A stretch of DNA of 23,848 nt from a bacterium. GTDB taxonomy: Bacteria > Bacillota > Clostridia > Lachnospirales > Lachnospiraceae. The DNA lies in the NCBI GenBank assembly GCA_004562765.1, contig SFRL01000048.1, forward strand, positions 1 through 23,848, in the 5' to 3' direction. Shown piece after piece: positions 1 through 6,738 of this stretch. How positions within the stretch are numbered: the stretch's first letter is position 1; each line of letters begins with the position of its first letter. Under the pieces are notes generated by a model. The model ran no database searches, was not told where the DNA came from, and saw nothing but the letters and a program-made list of their open reading frames with translations. The translations under genes were made by a program, and so were the position numbers.

Positions 1-357
1 GTCAACCATGGACCGATTTCTGACTTGATGGGCGGACTTGAAATGCTTTTCTGCGGATTCGAGACAGATTTCAATTTCATCATAATACTCATGAAATGAC
101 TGCTCATTGTTCCGGTATTCTGCCGTCATATATGGCAGTACAAGAACGAGAGAACTGTTGTCATCCCGGATGGTTCGCTTGCATCTGCGAACCGTTGATG
201 AAACAAGCTGATCAAATTCTCCGTCTTGCCCTACAAGGAACTCGACGTATTCTTTGGTATGAAGCAGCTCACGGATGATTGCTTCCAACTGCTGTTCAAT
301 CACAAACGGATCATCAACTTCTCTGTGTCCAAAGAAACTGACAGCGAATAAATTCAT
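1..357 (-). CDS. SLOG-family (DUF1273-like) protein, 3' end off window
   Basis: This gene is read on the minus strand and is open for 119 codons to the left edge, so its C-terminus is missing. The start ATG at 357-355 follows a good AAGGAGAG ribosome binding site five bases upstream. The N-terminus contains FFGHRE (residues 8-13, with GHR at 10-12). A GQDGEFD stretch follows at 43-49, then a hydrophobic strand ending in LPY (70-76). This order matches SLOG/DUF1273-type Rossmann-like proteins of Firmicutes, which are thought to bind nucleotide-derived ligands; the exact role of this branch is unknown to me. The gene is transcribed away from the XRE regulator at 522, and the two share a 164-base control region containing a perfect inverted repeat. 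It probably belongs to the neighbouring element rather than to the BREX unit. Family assignment is from motif recognition only. Confidence 0.75.
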   Translation of the reverse strand, partial: MNLFAVSFFGHREVDDPFVIEQQLEAIIRELLHTKEYVEFLVGQDGEFDQLVSSTVRRCKRTIRDDNSSLVLVLPYMTAEYRNNEQSFHEYYDEIEICLESAEKHFKSAHQVRNRSMVD

Positions 358-410
358 AAAAATCTCTCCTTTGGAGATACTTCATACTGGTATCGCTAAT
401 CAAAAACCGA

Positions 411-433
411 TATTGGTAATTATATCACCAATA
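411..433. promoter_or_regulatory. Inverted repeat, probable operator between divergent genes
   Basis: A perfect 7-base inverted repeat, TATTGGT at 411-417 and ACCAATA at 427-433, is separated by nine bases. On the minus strand the spacer contains TATAAT (424-419), which would serve as the -10 of the SLOG gene, so a bound protein would block it. A partial copy of the half-site (ACTGGTAT) lies about 25 bases to the left. The best guess for the binder is the XRE protein encoded at 522. The dyad is seen directly; its use as an operator is inferred. Confidence 0.5.
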
Positions 434-521
434 CAAGAAAGGATAAAGCGAAAATTCATTTTCTTGCTACCAACACTGCCTTCCAATTCATACTACAATA
501 ATTGAGGAAGGAGGGACAGAA

Positions 522-848
522 GTGGCCAACACGCAGTATGATGAATTTATTCGTATCAGAATTACTGAACTGAGAATAGCAAAGAATATTTCCGAACACA
601 AGATGAGTTTGGATTTGGACAAGAGTGGCTCATACATTCGTGGTATAACCAGCGGAGCGGCCTTGCCGTCTCTCAGGGAACTGTTCAATATTATCTCGTA
701 TTTTGATATGACACCGGCAGAATTTTTCGCTCCGCTGGACGATGCGAATACCCCGTATCGTGATTTGTGCGAGAAGCTGAGAACCATGAATGAGGAGGAT
801 CTCGAAAAGGTCAGTACCTTTATTGGCTGGATCGAAAATAAAGAATAA
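522..848 (+). CDS. XRE-family helix-turn-helix regulator (108 aa)
   Basis: The start is GTG at 522, preceded by GGAAGGAGGG, and the product begins MANTQYDEF. Residues about 10-65 have the length and pattern of an XRE/Cro-type helix-turn-helix: an N-terminal helix with arginines, MSLDLDKSGSYIRGITSG as the likely turn and recognition helix, then LPSLRELFNIISYFDMTPAEFF, the typical closing helices. The remaining 40 residues are acidic and helical and may serve for dimerisation. The gene is divergent from the SLOG-family gene across an inverted repeat and is closed by an intrinsic terminator directly after its stop. It is therefore a one-gene unit, probably autoregulated, separate from the BREX directon. 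The target is inferred from position only. Confidence 0.8.
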   Translation: MANTQYDEFIRIRITELRIAKNISEHKMSLDLDKSGSYIRGITSGAALPSLRELFNIISYFDMTPAEFFAPLDDANTPYRDLCEKLRTMNEEDLEKVSTFIGWIENKE

Positions 849-868
849 TCAAATGGAATTAAGATTTT

Positions 869-902
869 AACCTGGATGCCAAATGGCAGTCCAGGTTTTT
901 TC
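869..902 (+). terminator. Intrinsic terminator after the XRE gene
   Basis: The arms AACCTGGATGCC and GGCA-G-TCCAGGTT pair with a four-base AAAT loop and a single bulged G. They are followed by a run of T on the plus strand. The hairpin starts about 20 bases after the stop of the 522-848 gene, the right place to end its transcript and to insulate the operon promoter at 1176. Confidence 0.85.
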
Positions 903-923
903 TTTCTCAAAAAAACGTTCAGA

Positions 924-1079
924 ATGAACGAGCAGCCGGTATCGCAGATACCGTTCAAAGGGGATTGGGGACGCTTCTCCAACAAGCAAATTTGCGAAGA
1001 TTGCACCGGAGGGGAAATCGAGAAAATGAGTGAACCTGTACAGGTTTACACTGCTTGCCAATTTGTGAATCGTGCCTGA
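924..1079 (+). CDS. Doubtful small ORF (51 aa)
   Basis: The frame opens at ATG 924 (MNEQPVSQIPFKGDWGRF...) and ends just before the promoter region. It contains a CEDC pair and a later cysteine, and its composition looks protein-like. However, no ribosome binding site precedes the ATG, and three perfect inverted repeats lie in or beside it. An internal ATG at 1026 does have GGAGGGG in front but would give only 17 residues. It may be a small conserved protein of mobile elements, a degraded gene, or chance. I do not recognise a family. Confidence 0.25.
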   Translation: MNEQPVSQIPFKGDWGRFSNKQICEDCTGGEIEKMSEPVQVYTACQFVNRA

Positions 1080-1175
1080 GGGCGTATTTAAACCTTCCAA
1101 AAAAGTAATGCGATCATATAAGCAAAGATATTATTAAGATATTCCATAAAAACAGAGCTATCACAACATTATCCA

Positions 1176-1203
1176 TTGAAAATAAGCAAGTTCGTGGTAT
1201 AAT
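1176..1203 (+). promoter_or_regulatory. Sigma-A type promoter of the BREX directon
   Basis: TTGAAA (1176-1181) and TATAAT (1198-1203) are separated by 16 bases, with an AT-rich stretch just upstream. Transcription would start near 1210, about 50 bases before the regulator's ATG at 1259. It is the only strong promoter-like match I noticed ahead of the sixteen plus-strand genes. Because the later gaps are 25 bases or less, it may drive the whole set; internal promoters inside coding sequence cannot be excluded. Confidence 0.65.
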
Positions 1204-1215
1204 GTAAAATAGTGC

Positions 1216-1225
1216 AAGTATACTT
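1216..1225. promoter_or_regulatory. Palindrome just after the transcription start, probable operator
   Basis: The perfect 10-base palindrome AAGTATACTT lies about 6-15 bases after the predicted start of transcription. A protein bound here would block promoter clearance. The small XRE protein encoded immediately downstream is the natural candidate, giving autoregulation of the BREX directon. The binding is inference from position. Confidence 0.4.
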
Positions 1226-1258
1226 AGCAGAGTTGACAAGAAAGGATCGGTGAAGTAC

Positions 1259-1477
1259 ATGGCTGTCAGCTATAAGAGGCTTTGGAAACTGTTGATTGAT
1301 AAAGACATGAAAAAGAAAGATTTGGCGGAGAAAGCAAATATCAGTTCTTATACAATCAACAAATTGAACCGTGGGGACAATGTAAACACAGATACACTTG
1401 AAAAAATATGTTGTGCGCTGAACTGTTCTTTTGATGACATCATGGAAGTGGTCTCGGAGTCATCTGAGCAAGAATAA
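1259..1477 (+). CDS. Small XRE/Cro-type regulator heading the BREX operon (72 aa)
   Basis: The product begins MAVSYKRLWKLLIDK and is almost entirely a helix-turn-helix domain. DLAEKANISSYTINKLNRG carries the turn and recognition helix, and TLEKICCALNCSFDDIMEV the closing helices. An in-frame GTG at 1250 would add three residues, but it sits only three bases from the AAAGGA ribosome binding site. ATG 1259 fits spacing and the usual MAVSY start of this family better. It is the first gene after the promoter at 1176, with a palindrome at the start of transcription, and it ends 12 bases before brxA. Many BREX loci carry a larger WYL-domain repressor (BrxR) upstream; here this minimal XRE protein takes that place. 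That it regulates BREX is inferred. Confidence 0.85.
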   Translation: MAVSYKRLWKLLIDKDMKKKDLAEKANISSYTINKLNRGDNVNTDTLEKICCALNCSFDDIMEVVSESSEQE

Positions 1478-1489
1478 GGGGGCTTCAAC

Positions 1490-2095
1490 ATGGATAGTAC
1501 ATACCCATATATCGCTTCTCTGACAAGGGAACCATTCCTGTTTTATGAAATGCGTACAACAGCAAAACTGATATGTGAAGGACTGGAGGACGCAGAAGTA
1601 GTTAGCAGGATTGCTGAGGAAAACCTTTTTCAGTATCCGACAGAAAAGACGATTTCAAGAATCGCCAGAGCCTGCATAAAACGGCTTCGAGCAATGGAGG
1701 ATGAATCACTCATTCAGGCAATTTCTATTCAGCCTACAGATGTGGCAAAACAGATTTGTCTGTATGCAATGATGAAGCAAAGCCGCCTTGTCTGGGAATT
1801 TATGATTACGGTGATTGGTGAGAAGTACCGATTAAGGGACAGCTCATTTGGTAAGATAGACTTGAATACTTATTTTATGCGTTTACAGGAACAGGATGAC
1901 ACTGTTGCCACCTGGAGCGATAATACAATTACGAAATTGAAGCAGGTTCTTGCGAGAGTTCTGGTAGAAACAGAATATCTGGATAACTTGAAATCAGATC
2001 ATTTGAATCCTGTCTGGCTGCAACCGATTTTAGAAAATGCCATCAGAAGCAATGGAGATTTATCCGCTTTGCCTGCATTCAACTGCTTCTCATAG
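1490..2095 (+). CDS. brxA: BREX protein BrxA (DUF1819)
   Basis: This is a 201-aa protein with the characteristic BrxA start, where SLTREPFLFYEMRTTAKLI follows a short leader. It is mostly helical, with IARACIKRLRAM and a central AKQICLYAMMKQSRLVWEFM typical of DUF1819. BrxA family members are small DNA-binding proteins with winged-helix folds and are core components of type 1 BREX. Size and position as first gene of the set are as expected. A GGGGG ribosome binding site precedes ATG 1490. The gene lies 12 bases after the XRE regulator and 11 bases before brxB, so the three are almost surely one transcript. Identification rests on sequence pattern plus the unmistakable neighbours. Confidence 0.93.
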   Translation: MDSTYPYIASLTREPFLFYEMRTTAKLICEGLEDAEVVSRIAEENLFQYPTEKTISRIARACIKRLRAMEDESLIQAISIQPTDVAKQICLYAMMKQSRLVWEFMITVIGEKYRLRDSSFGKIDLNTYFMRLQEQDDTVATWSDNTITKLKQVLARVLVETEYLDNLKSDHLNPVWLQPILENAIRSNGDLSALPAFNCFS

Positions 2096-2106
2096 GAGGG
2101 ATCTTT

Positions 2107-2664
2107 ATGAGTGACATAAAGGAACGCTTGGATAAAGTCCGGGCTTTAATCCAGGAGCCTGAGTTTCTGGAAGGAAAAGGATTAAGCAATGAAGTAAATA
2201 TACGCATTTTCTGTTATGAGCCTGAAAAAGAAATGACAGTCCGGCATTTTGTCGAGCAACTCACAACAGACCAGAGCTTGAACTGTCATCTGAAAATATG
2301 TAATCTCTATGATATTTTCCTGTCCATTTGTGATGATATGGACATCACAAACGAGATACCGGATATGGAAGAGGCGGACGGAAGTGAATATCTACTGGAG
2401 CAGCTTCATTCTGCTGTAGGAGAAGGAGAGTTTATTGAGAAAATACAGTATGAACCGCACGAACCTGGTGATGTTTTAATGCTGACTGGTGTGGGCGAAG
2501 TATTCCCTTTTATGAGAATCCATGCTCTTCTGGAAGCGTTGCAGCCGCATTTCTCGGATATTCCGATTCTTGTTATGTATCCGGGAGAATTTGATGGCCG
2601 TCATGTAAAACTGTTTAACAGGCTTCAGCCCAACGACTATTATCGGGCATTTAATGTAATCTAA
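2107..2664 (+). CDS. brxB: BREX protein BrxB (DUF1788)
   Basis: This is a 185-aa protein of the DUF1788 family. Diagnostic stretches are an early GKGLSNEVNIRIFCYEPE, a middle segment predicting a cytoplasmic alpha/beta fold, and a late VGEVFPFMRIHALLEALQP followed by PILVMYPGEFDG. The C-terminal LFNRLQPNDYYRAFNVI is also typical. BrxB is a core type 1 BREX component; its biochemical activity is not established. GGAGGG lies just before ATG 2107, and the next gene starts 12 bases after the stop. No truncation or frameshift is visible, and the length matches the family. Confidence 0.93.
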   Translation: MSDIKERLDKVRALIQEPEFLEGKGLSNEVNIRIFCYEPEKEMTVRHFVEQLTTDQSLNCHLKICNLYDIFLSICDDMDITNEIPDMEEADGSEYLLEQLHSAVGEGEFIEKIQYEPHEPGDVLMLTGVGEVFPFMRIHALLEALQPHFSDIPILVMYPGEFDGRHVKLFNRLQPNDYYRAFNVI

Positions 2665-2676
2665 GGAGGAAAAGCC

Positions 2677-5600
2677 ATGATCATTCGTGAAATGTTTGCG
2701 GACGACATCAACCGCAAAATCAATGGAGTCATTAAGGTTGACCAGGCTGCCGATGATGTCATTGAGCAGGAATTAAATGAATATGTGATTACGAAGGAAT
2801 TGAAGAAACACTTCATTACTTTCTTCAACTATTACGGAGATGCCTTTGACCAGCCGACCTCTGATATGGGTGTCTGGATTTCCGGCTTTTTTGGAAGTGG
2901 TAAATCTCACTTCCTGAAAATGCTATCGTATTTACTGGAGAACAAAGAAGTCAAAGGTGTGCGTAGCGTGGAGCGATTCCGGAAAAAGTTTGAGGATGAT
3001 CCCGCTACCTTTATGATGATTGACCGTGCGACAAAAGGAATGACAGAAACGATTCTGTTTAACATTGACATTGAAGGTTCGATCACAAAGGATAAGACGG
3101 CGGTACTTCGTGTTTTTGCAAAAATGTTCTATACCCATCTTGGATACTACGGGGAAAATCTGAAAGTAGCTATGCTTGAGCGTTATATTGATCAGCAGGG
3201 CAAGACTGAGGAATTTCGTCGTGTGTTTGAAGAAAAGAAAGGCAAGACCTGGATGGAAACCCGCCGTGCCTTTGCTTTTAATGGCAAGTTCATTATTCCG
3301 ACTCTGATGGAAGTTTTGGATATGAGCGAGGAAGATGCACGAGCCTGGTTTAATGATAAATCTGCCACAGACCTTTCCATAGCACAGCTTGTTGCAGATA
3401 TGAAAGCCTATGTGGATTCTAAACCCGCAAACTTCCGTCTGCTGTTTATGATTGACGAAGTTGGTCAGTATGTCGGTACTGACACCGATATGCTGTTGAA
3501 CCTCCAGTCTCTGACCGAAAAAATCGGAAGTGAATGTGGCGGCAAAATCTGGGTCGTTTGCACCGGACAGGAAGCCATTGATGAGATCATCAAAGTACGT
3601 GCGGATGAGTTCTCCCGCATTCAGGCTCGCTTTAAAGTTCGTTTGAGCCTTTCTTCTTCCTCTGTGGATGAAGTGATTCAGAAACGTATTCTGAAAAAAA
3701 CACCGCCGGCAGGTCAAATTTTGGAACGGGTTTATGATCAGAACGATTCTGTTCTTCGCAACCTGTTCAGCTTCAGCGGCTCTATTCTGGACATTAAAGG
3801 ATATTCCGGTCCGATGGAATTCTCTGAGAATTTTCCATTCGTACCGTATCAGTTTATTATCATGCAGAAGGTGTTTGCAGAAATCCGTAAGCACGGAAAT
3901 TCCGGTAAGCATTTGTCCGGCGGTGAGCGTTCCATGCTGTCCGGTTTCCAGGAAGCAGCACAGAAAATTCAGGAGAAGGATGAGTATGCACTTGTGCCCT
4001 TCTTCCGTTTCTATGATACCGTACATACCTTCCTTGACGGTTCGATTCGCCGGGTAATTGAGCGTTGCCAGAAAGCTGCGGACAATGGAGATGGTATTGA
4101 ACAGCAGGATGTGGATGTGCTGAAGCTCCTTTATCTGATTCGTTACATTGATGATATTCCTGCAAATCTGGATAACATCGTCATTCTGATGGCAGACGAT
4201 ATTCGTATGGATAAAATCACAATGAGAGAAGCTGTCCGGGAATGTTTGAATCGTTTGATGAGCCAAAACTATATTGGCAGAACCGGCGATACTTATAATT
4301 TCCTGACGGATGAAGAACAGGATATTCAGCGTGAAATTAAGAACACACCGGTAGACACAGCTTCGATTGTGGAGCGGATTGCTCAGATGATTTACGGTGA
4401 TATTTTCACCACGAAAAAATTCCGATATGGAATTTATGACTTCCCGTTTGATCAGATGGTAGATGGCATTACTGTTGGTGTTGCAACTGGTGGAATGCGG
4501 CTGCGTTTCCTGACTGTGGCAACCGATACCTCTGACAAGTCAGAGCTGCATCTAATGACAGAATCTAAGGGAAACGAGGCGATTGTTGTTCTGGCAGAAA
4601 CGCCTTATTACGAATCACTGGAAAGTGCTATGAAGATTCGTAAGTATGTGAAACAGCGCAATGTCAGCCAGTTGCCGAAGTCTGTGCAGGATATTATCCG
4701 TGACCAGCAGGAAGAAGCCAGCAAATATGAACTGTCAGCAATGGATGATTTGAAATCAGCGATTGAATCCGCACAGTTCTATGTGGATGGCGAACATTTG
4801 GAAATTAAGGCTGGAAACGCTAAGAGTAAGATTGATCAGGCTCTGGAGTATCTGGTTTCCCATGTGTATAGCAAGCTCGATCTGATTACGAAGAATGCCG
4901 CTTCTGATGCAGACATTGTATCTATCCTGAACGGGTCAGAACAGATGATTCCAGGCACAGAACCAAACCGGGATGCAGCTTCCGCAATGGAAGAATTTTT
5001 GGAAATGCAGGCAATGAAGAACCTGCCGACTTCAATGGCAGATATTCAGAGCCGATACAGCGGCATTCCATACGGCTGGAAAGAAATCGACATTGCAGCA
5101 GTCGCAGCCAGTTTGATTTTTGATCAGAAAGTAACCATCAAATATGCTGGGAATACCATTCAGCCCGATGATCCGAAGCTTCCCGATATGCTTCGCAAAA
5201 AGAGTGAGATCGGTAAGACTTCTATCAGCAAACGGAAGATGGTTTCCGTAACCATGATGAAAGAAGCCAAAGACTTCCTGAGGGATTACTTTGATGTAAT
5301 GGATGTACCAGATGACGAAGATGGTTTAATTAAATTTATCGTTGAGAAGTTTTCTGCACAGAAGGATCATTACACGCAGTTAAACAATCGGTATGAAGAT
5401 CGCAAGTATCCGGATCGAGGTCTGGTACAGACTGCAATCAGTCTGATGGATGATGTTCTCTCTCAAAGAAAAGACAATCTTGCTCTTGTTGAGCGTGTCG
5501 TAAAGAAACAGGATACCCTTTACGATAACAAAGAAGCGATGGTCAGTGTGGAGAACTTTTTTAAGAATCAGGTTGCGGTCTTTGATTCTGCTGTCCGTTT

Positions 5601-6216
5601 TGAACAGAAACTGCGTACCGATCTGGATTACATCGCAAAGGACGAGGAAGCACATAAGGCTCTGAATACCATTCGTTTGATTATTATGATCCAGTCCGGC
5701 ACTAAGTTTAACTATAAGCGGATTCCAGAACTGAATGCCCTGATGGCAACAGTACAGACTGCTCATGACAAAATGCTGGATGAAAAACGTCTGGAAGTTC
5801 TTGAAATCGTTCGTCAGTGTATGGAGGAAATCCATACTGCCGCTCATGGTGATGTGAAGGCATCCAACGTGATTGCTACATCTGACACCTACTTTACAGG
5901 ATGCAAAACGAAAATAGCCGACTGCAAGAGCCTCGCTCTGCTGGATGGCATGTTCCTGCCGATGTGTCAATACAAGGACAATACCGTGGACAGGATTGAA
6001 TCTCTCCTTGCCCCTCCGGCTCCTCCGAAACCGCCGGTAAATACTGGTGCAGGCGATAAACCGGTACCGAAGAAAGTGATTAAGGCTTATAACCGTCAGG
6101 TTGTATTCCAGGCGAAAACGCTGGAGAGCGAAGCAGATGTAGACGAGTATGTGGAGAAGATTCGTGCCCAACTGAAAACATTGCTGAAAAATTGTGATGG
6201 TATCAAGCTGAATTAA
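2677..6216 (+). CDS. brxC: BREX ATPase BrxC
   Basis: This is a 1179-aa P-loop ATPase, full length for BrxC. The Walker A motif GFFGSGKS is at residues 70-77 and a Walker B-like LLFMIDE at 255-261. The start MIIREMFADDINRKINGVIKV is the family signature. The centre and C-terminus are long helical regions without membrane segments. A proline-rich linker (APPAPPKPP) lies near residue 1115, before a conserved basic end. BrxC is a core component of type 1 BREX, related to PglY, and is needed for phage defence and methylation in studied systems. AAGGAGG precedes ATG 2677. The stop is followed 21 bases later by a non-canonical gene instead of pglX. Confidence 0.96.
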   Translation: MIIREMFADDINRKINGVIKVDQAADDVIEQELNEYVITKELKKHFITFFNYYGDAFDQPTSDMGVWISGFFGSGKSHFLKMLSYLLENKEVKGVRSVERFRKKFEDDPATFMMIDRATKGMTETILFNIDIEGSITKDKTAVLRVFAKMFYTHLGYYGENLKVAMLERYIDQQGKTEEFRRVFEEKKGKTWMETRRAFAFNGKFIIPTLMEVLDMSEEDARAWFNDKSATDLSIAQLVADMKAYVDSKPANFRLLFMIDEVGQYVGTDTDMLLNLQSLTEKIGSECGGKIWVVCTGQEAIDEIIKVRADEFSRIQARFKVRLSLSSSSVDEVIQKRILKKTPPAGQILERVYDQNDSVLRNLFSFSGSILDIKGYSGPMEFSENFPFVPYQFIIMQKVFAEIRKHGNSGKHLSGGERSMLSGFQEAAQKIQEKDEYALVPFFRFYDTVHTFLDGSIRRVIERCQKAADNGDGIEQQDVDVLKLLYLIRYIDDIPANLDNIVILMADDIRMDKITMREAVRECLNRLMSQNYIGRTGDTYNFLTDEEQDIQREIKNTPVDTASIVERIAQMIYGDIFTTKKFRYGIYDFPFDQMVDGITVGVATGGMRLRFLTVATDTSDKSELHLMTESKGNEAIVVLAETPYYESLESAMKIRKYVKQRNVSQLPKSVQDIIRDQQEEASKYELSAMDDLKSAIESAQFYVDGEHLEIKAGNAKSKIDQALEYLVSHVYSKLDLITKNAASDADIVSILNGSEQMIPGTEPNRDAASAMEEFLEMQAMKNLPTSMADIQSRYSGIPYGWKEIDIAAVAASLIFDQKVTIKYAGNTIQPDDPKLPDMLRKKSEIGKTSISKRKMVSVTMMKEAKDFLRDYFDVMDVPDDEDGLIKFIVEKFSAQKDHYTQLNNRYEDRKYPDRGLVQTAISLMDDVLSQRKDNLALVERVVKKQDTLYDNKEAMVSVENFFKNQVAVFDSAVRFEQKLRTDLDYIAKDEEAHKALNTIRLIIMIQSGTKFNYKRIPELNALMATVQTAHDKMLDEKRLEVLEIVRQCMEEIHTAAHGDVKASNVIATSDTYFTGCKTKIADCKSLALLDGMFLPMCQYKDNTVDRIESLLAPPAPPKPPVNTGAGDKPVPKKVIKAYNRQVVFQAKTLESEADVDEYVEKIRAQLKTLLKNCDGIKLN

Positions 6217-6237
6217 CCCGTAAGGAGACCCCGAACC

Positions 6238-6729
6238 ATGATGGAACTTATATCTGCTTTGATTGGTGTTATTGGAGTAGTGATCGGATGGATTTTGAAT
6301 GAACTGACAACCGTTATCCGAGAACGACCAAAGCTCTGCTTTCAGATGGTGGTTGCACCAGACAGTGAGCTGACAGAAAAAGAATACCGTGTCAAAACAA
6401 GCCCTTCGGAACACGGAATCGAAATCTTTAACATGGGAGAAAAGCCCTTTGTGTTGGAGAATTTTGAAATCTGTTACAAGAAAAAGTTATTAGTAGACTG
6501 CCATATGCCTGAAGAAAATCGGATTATTCTGCCCTACCACAATGCCATATATACACTATCGGAGCAGGAAGCGGATGCACTGCAATGGCATTGTCAAAAA
6601 GAAAAATTCGAGGAATGCAAAGTTATAGCGCACAGCGTTGACGGAAAAAAGGCAAAAGGAAAGCTGTCGGTTCCGTTGTTTGCAATACGTGCCAGCATAA
6701 GAACAGAGAATCATGGTTCTGTAGATTAG
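6238..6729 (+). CDS. Membrane-anchored protein of unknown function, embedded between brxC and pglX
   Basis: This 163-aa protein is not a BREX core gene and I recognise no family. Residues about 4-21 (LISALIGVIGVVIGWILN) form one hydrophobic helix followed by arginines and lysine (VIRERPKL), which suggests an N-terminal membrane anchor with a cytoplasmic C-terminal domain. That domain is rich in short beta-type segments (GIEIFNMGEKPFVLENFEI) and looks like an immunoglobulin-like or other beta-sandwich fold. AAGGAG lies ten bases before ATG 6238; a second ATG follows directly. Gaps of 21 and 9 bases tie it to brxC and pglX, so it must be co-expressed with them. It is best viewed as an accessory or separate anti-phage gene inserted at a known type of BREX insertion point. 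Confidence 0.8.
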   Translation: MMELISALIGVIGVVIGWILNELTTVIRERPKLCFQMVVAPDSELTEKEYRVKTSPSEHGIEIFNMGEKPFVLENFEICYKKKLLVDCHMPEENRIILPYHNAIYTLSEQEADALQWHCQKEKFEECKVIAHSVDGKKAKGKLSVPLFAIRASIRTENHGSVD

Positions 6730-6738
6730 GAGACGATT

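Larger units (their letters stand above)
849..1258. other. Intergenic stretch with dyads, doubtful mini-ORF and promoter
   Basis: This is about 410 bases without a confident gene. It holds the terminator at 869-902 and two neighbouring perfect inverted repeats: CGTTCA-GAA-TGAACG at 916-930 and CGGTATC-GCA-GATACCG at 937-953. A 14-base palindrome, AACCTGTACAGGTT, lies at 1033-1046. Bases 1100-1175 are AT-rich and precede the promoter at 1176-1203. The dyads could be protein-binding or recombination sites, or the remains of a structured RNA; nothing in the sequence decides between these. Confidence 0.6.

Noticed and set aside
916..930. Dyad as a LexA (SOS) box
   Set aside because: The Firmicute LexA box is GAAC-N4-GTTC; this dyad has the half-sites in reverse order (GTTC-N5-GAAC), so it does not fit.
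2932..4266. 444-codon open frame on the minus strand inside brxC
   Set aside because: It is antisense to an intact brxC with clear Walker motifs; its translation is rich in H, N and F with no domain and no ribosome binding site. It is a shadow of codon use in brxC.
5380..6414. 344-codon minus-strand open frame spanning the end of brxC and the 163-aa gene
   Set aside because: It crosses two real plus-strand genes and has no recognisable domain; it is an antisense shadow.
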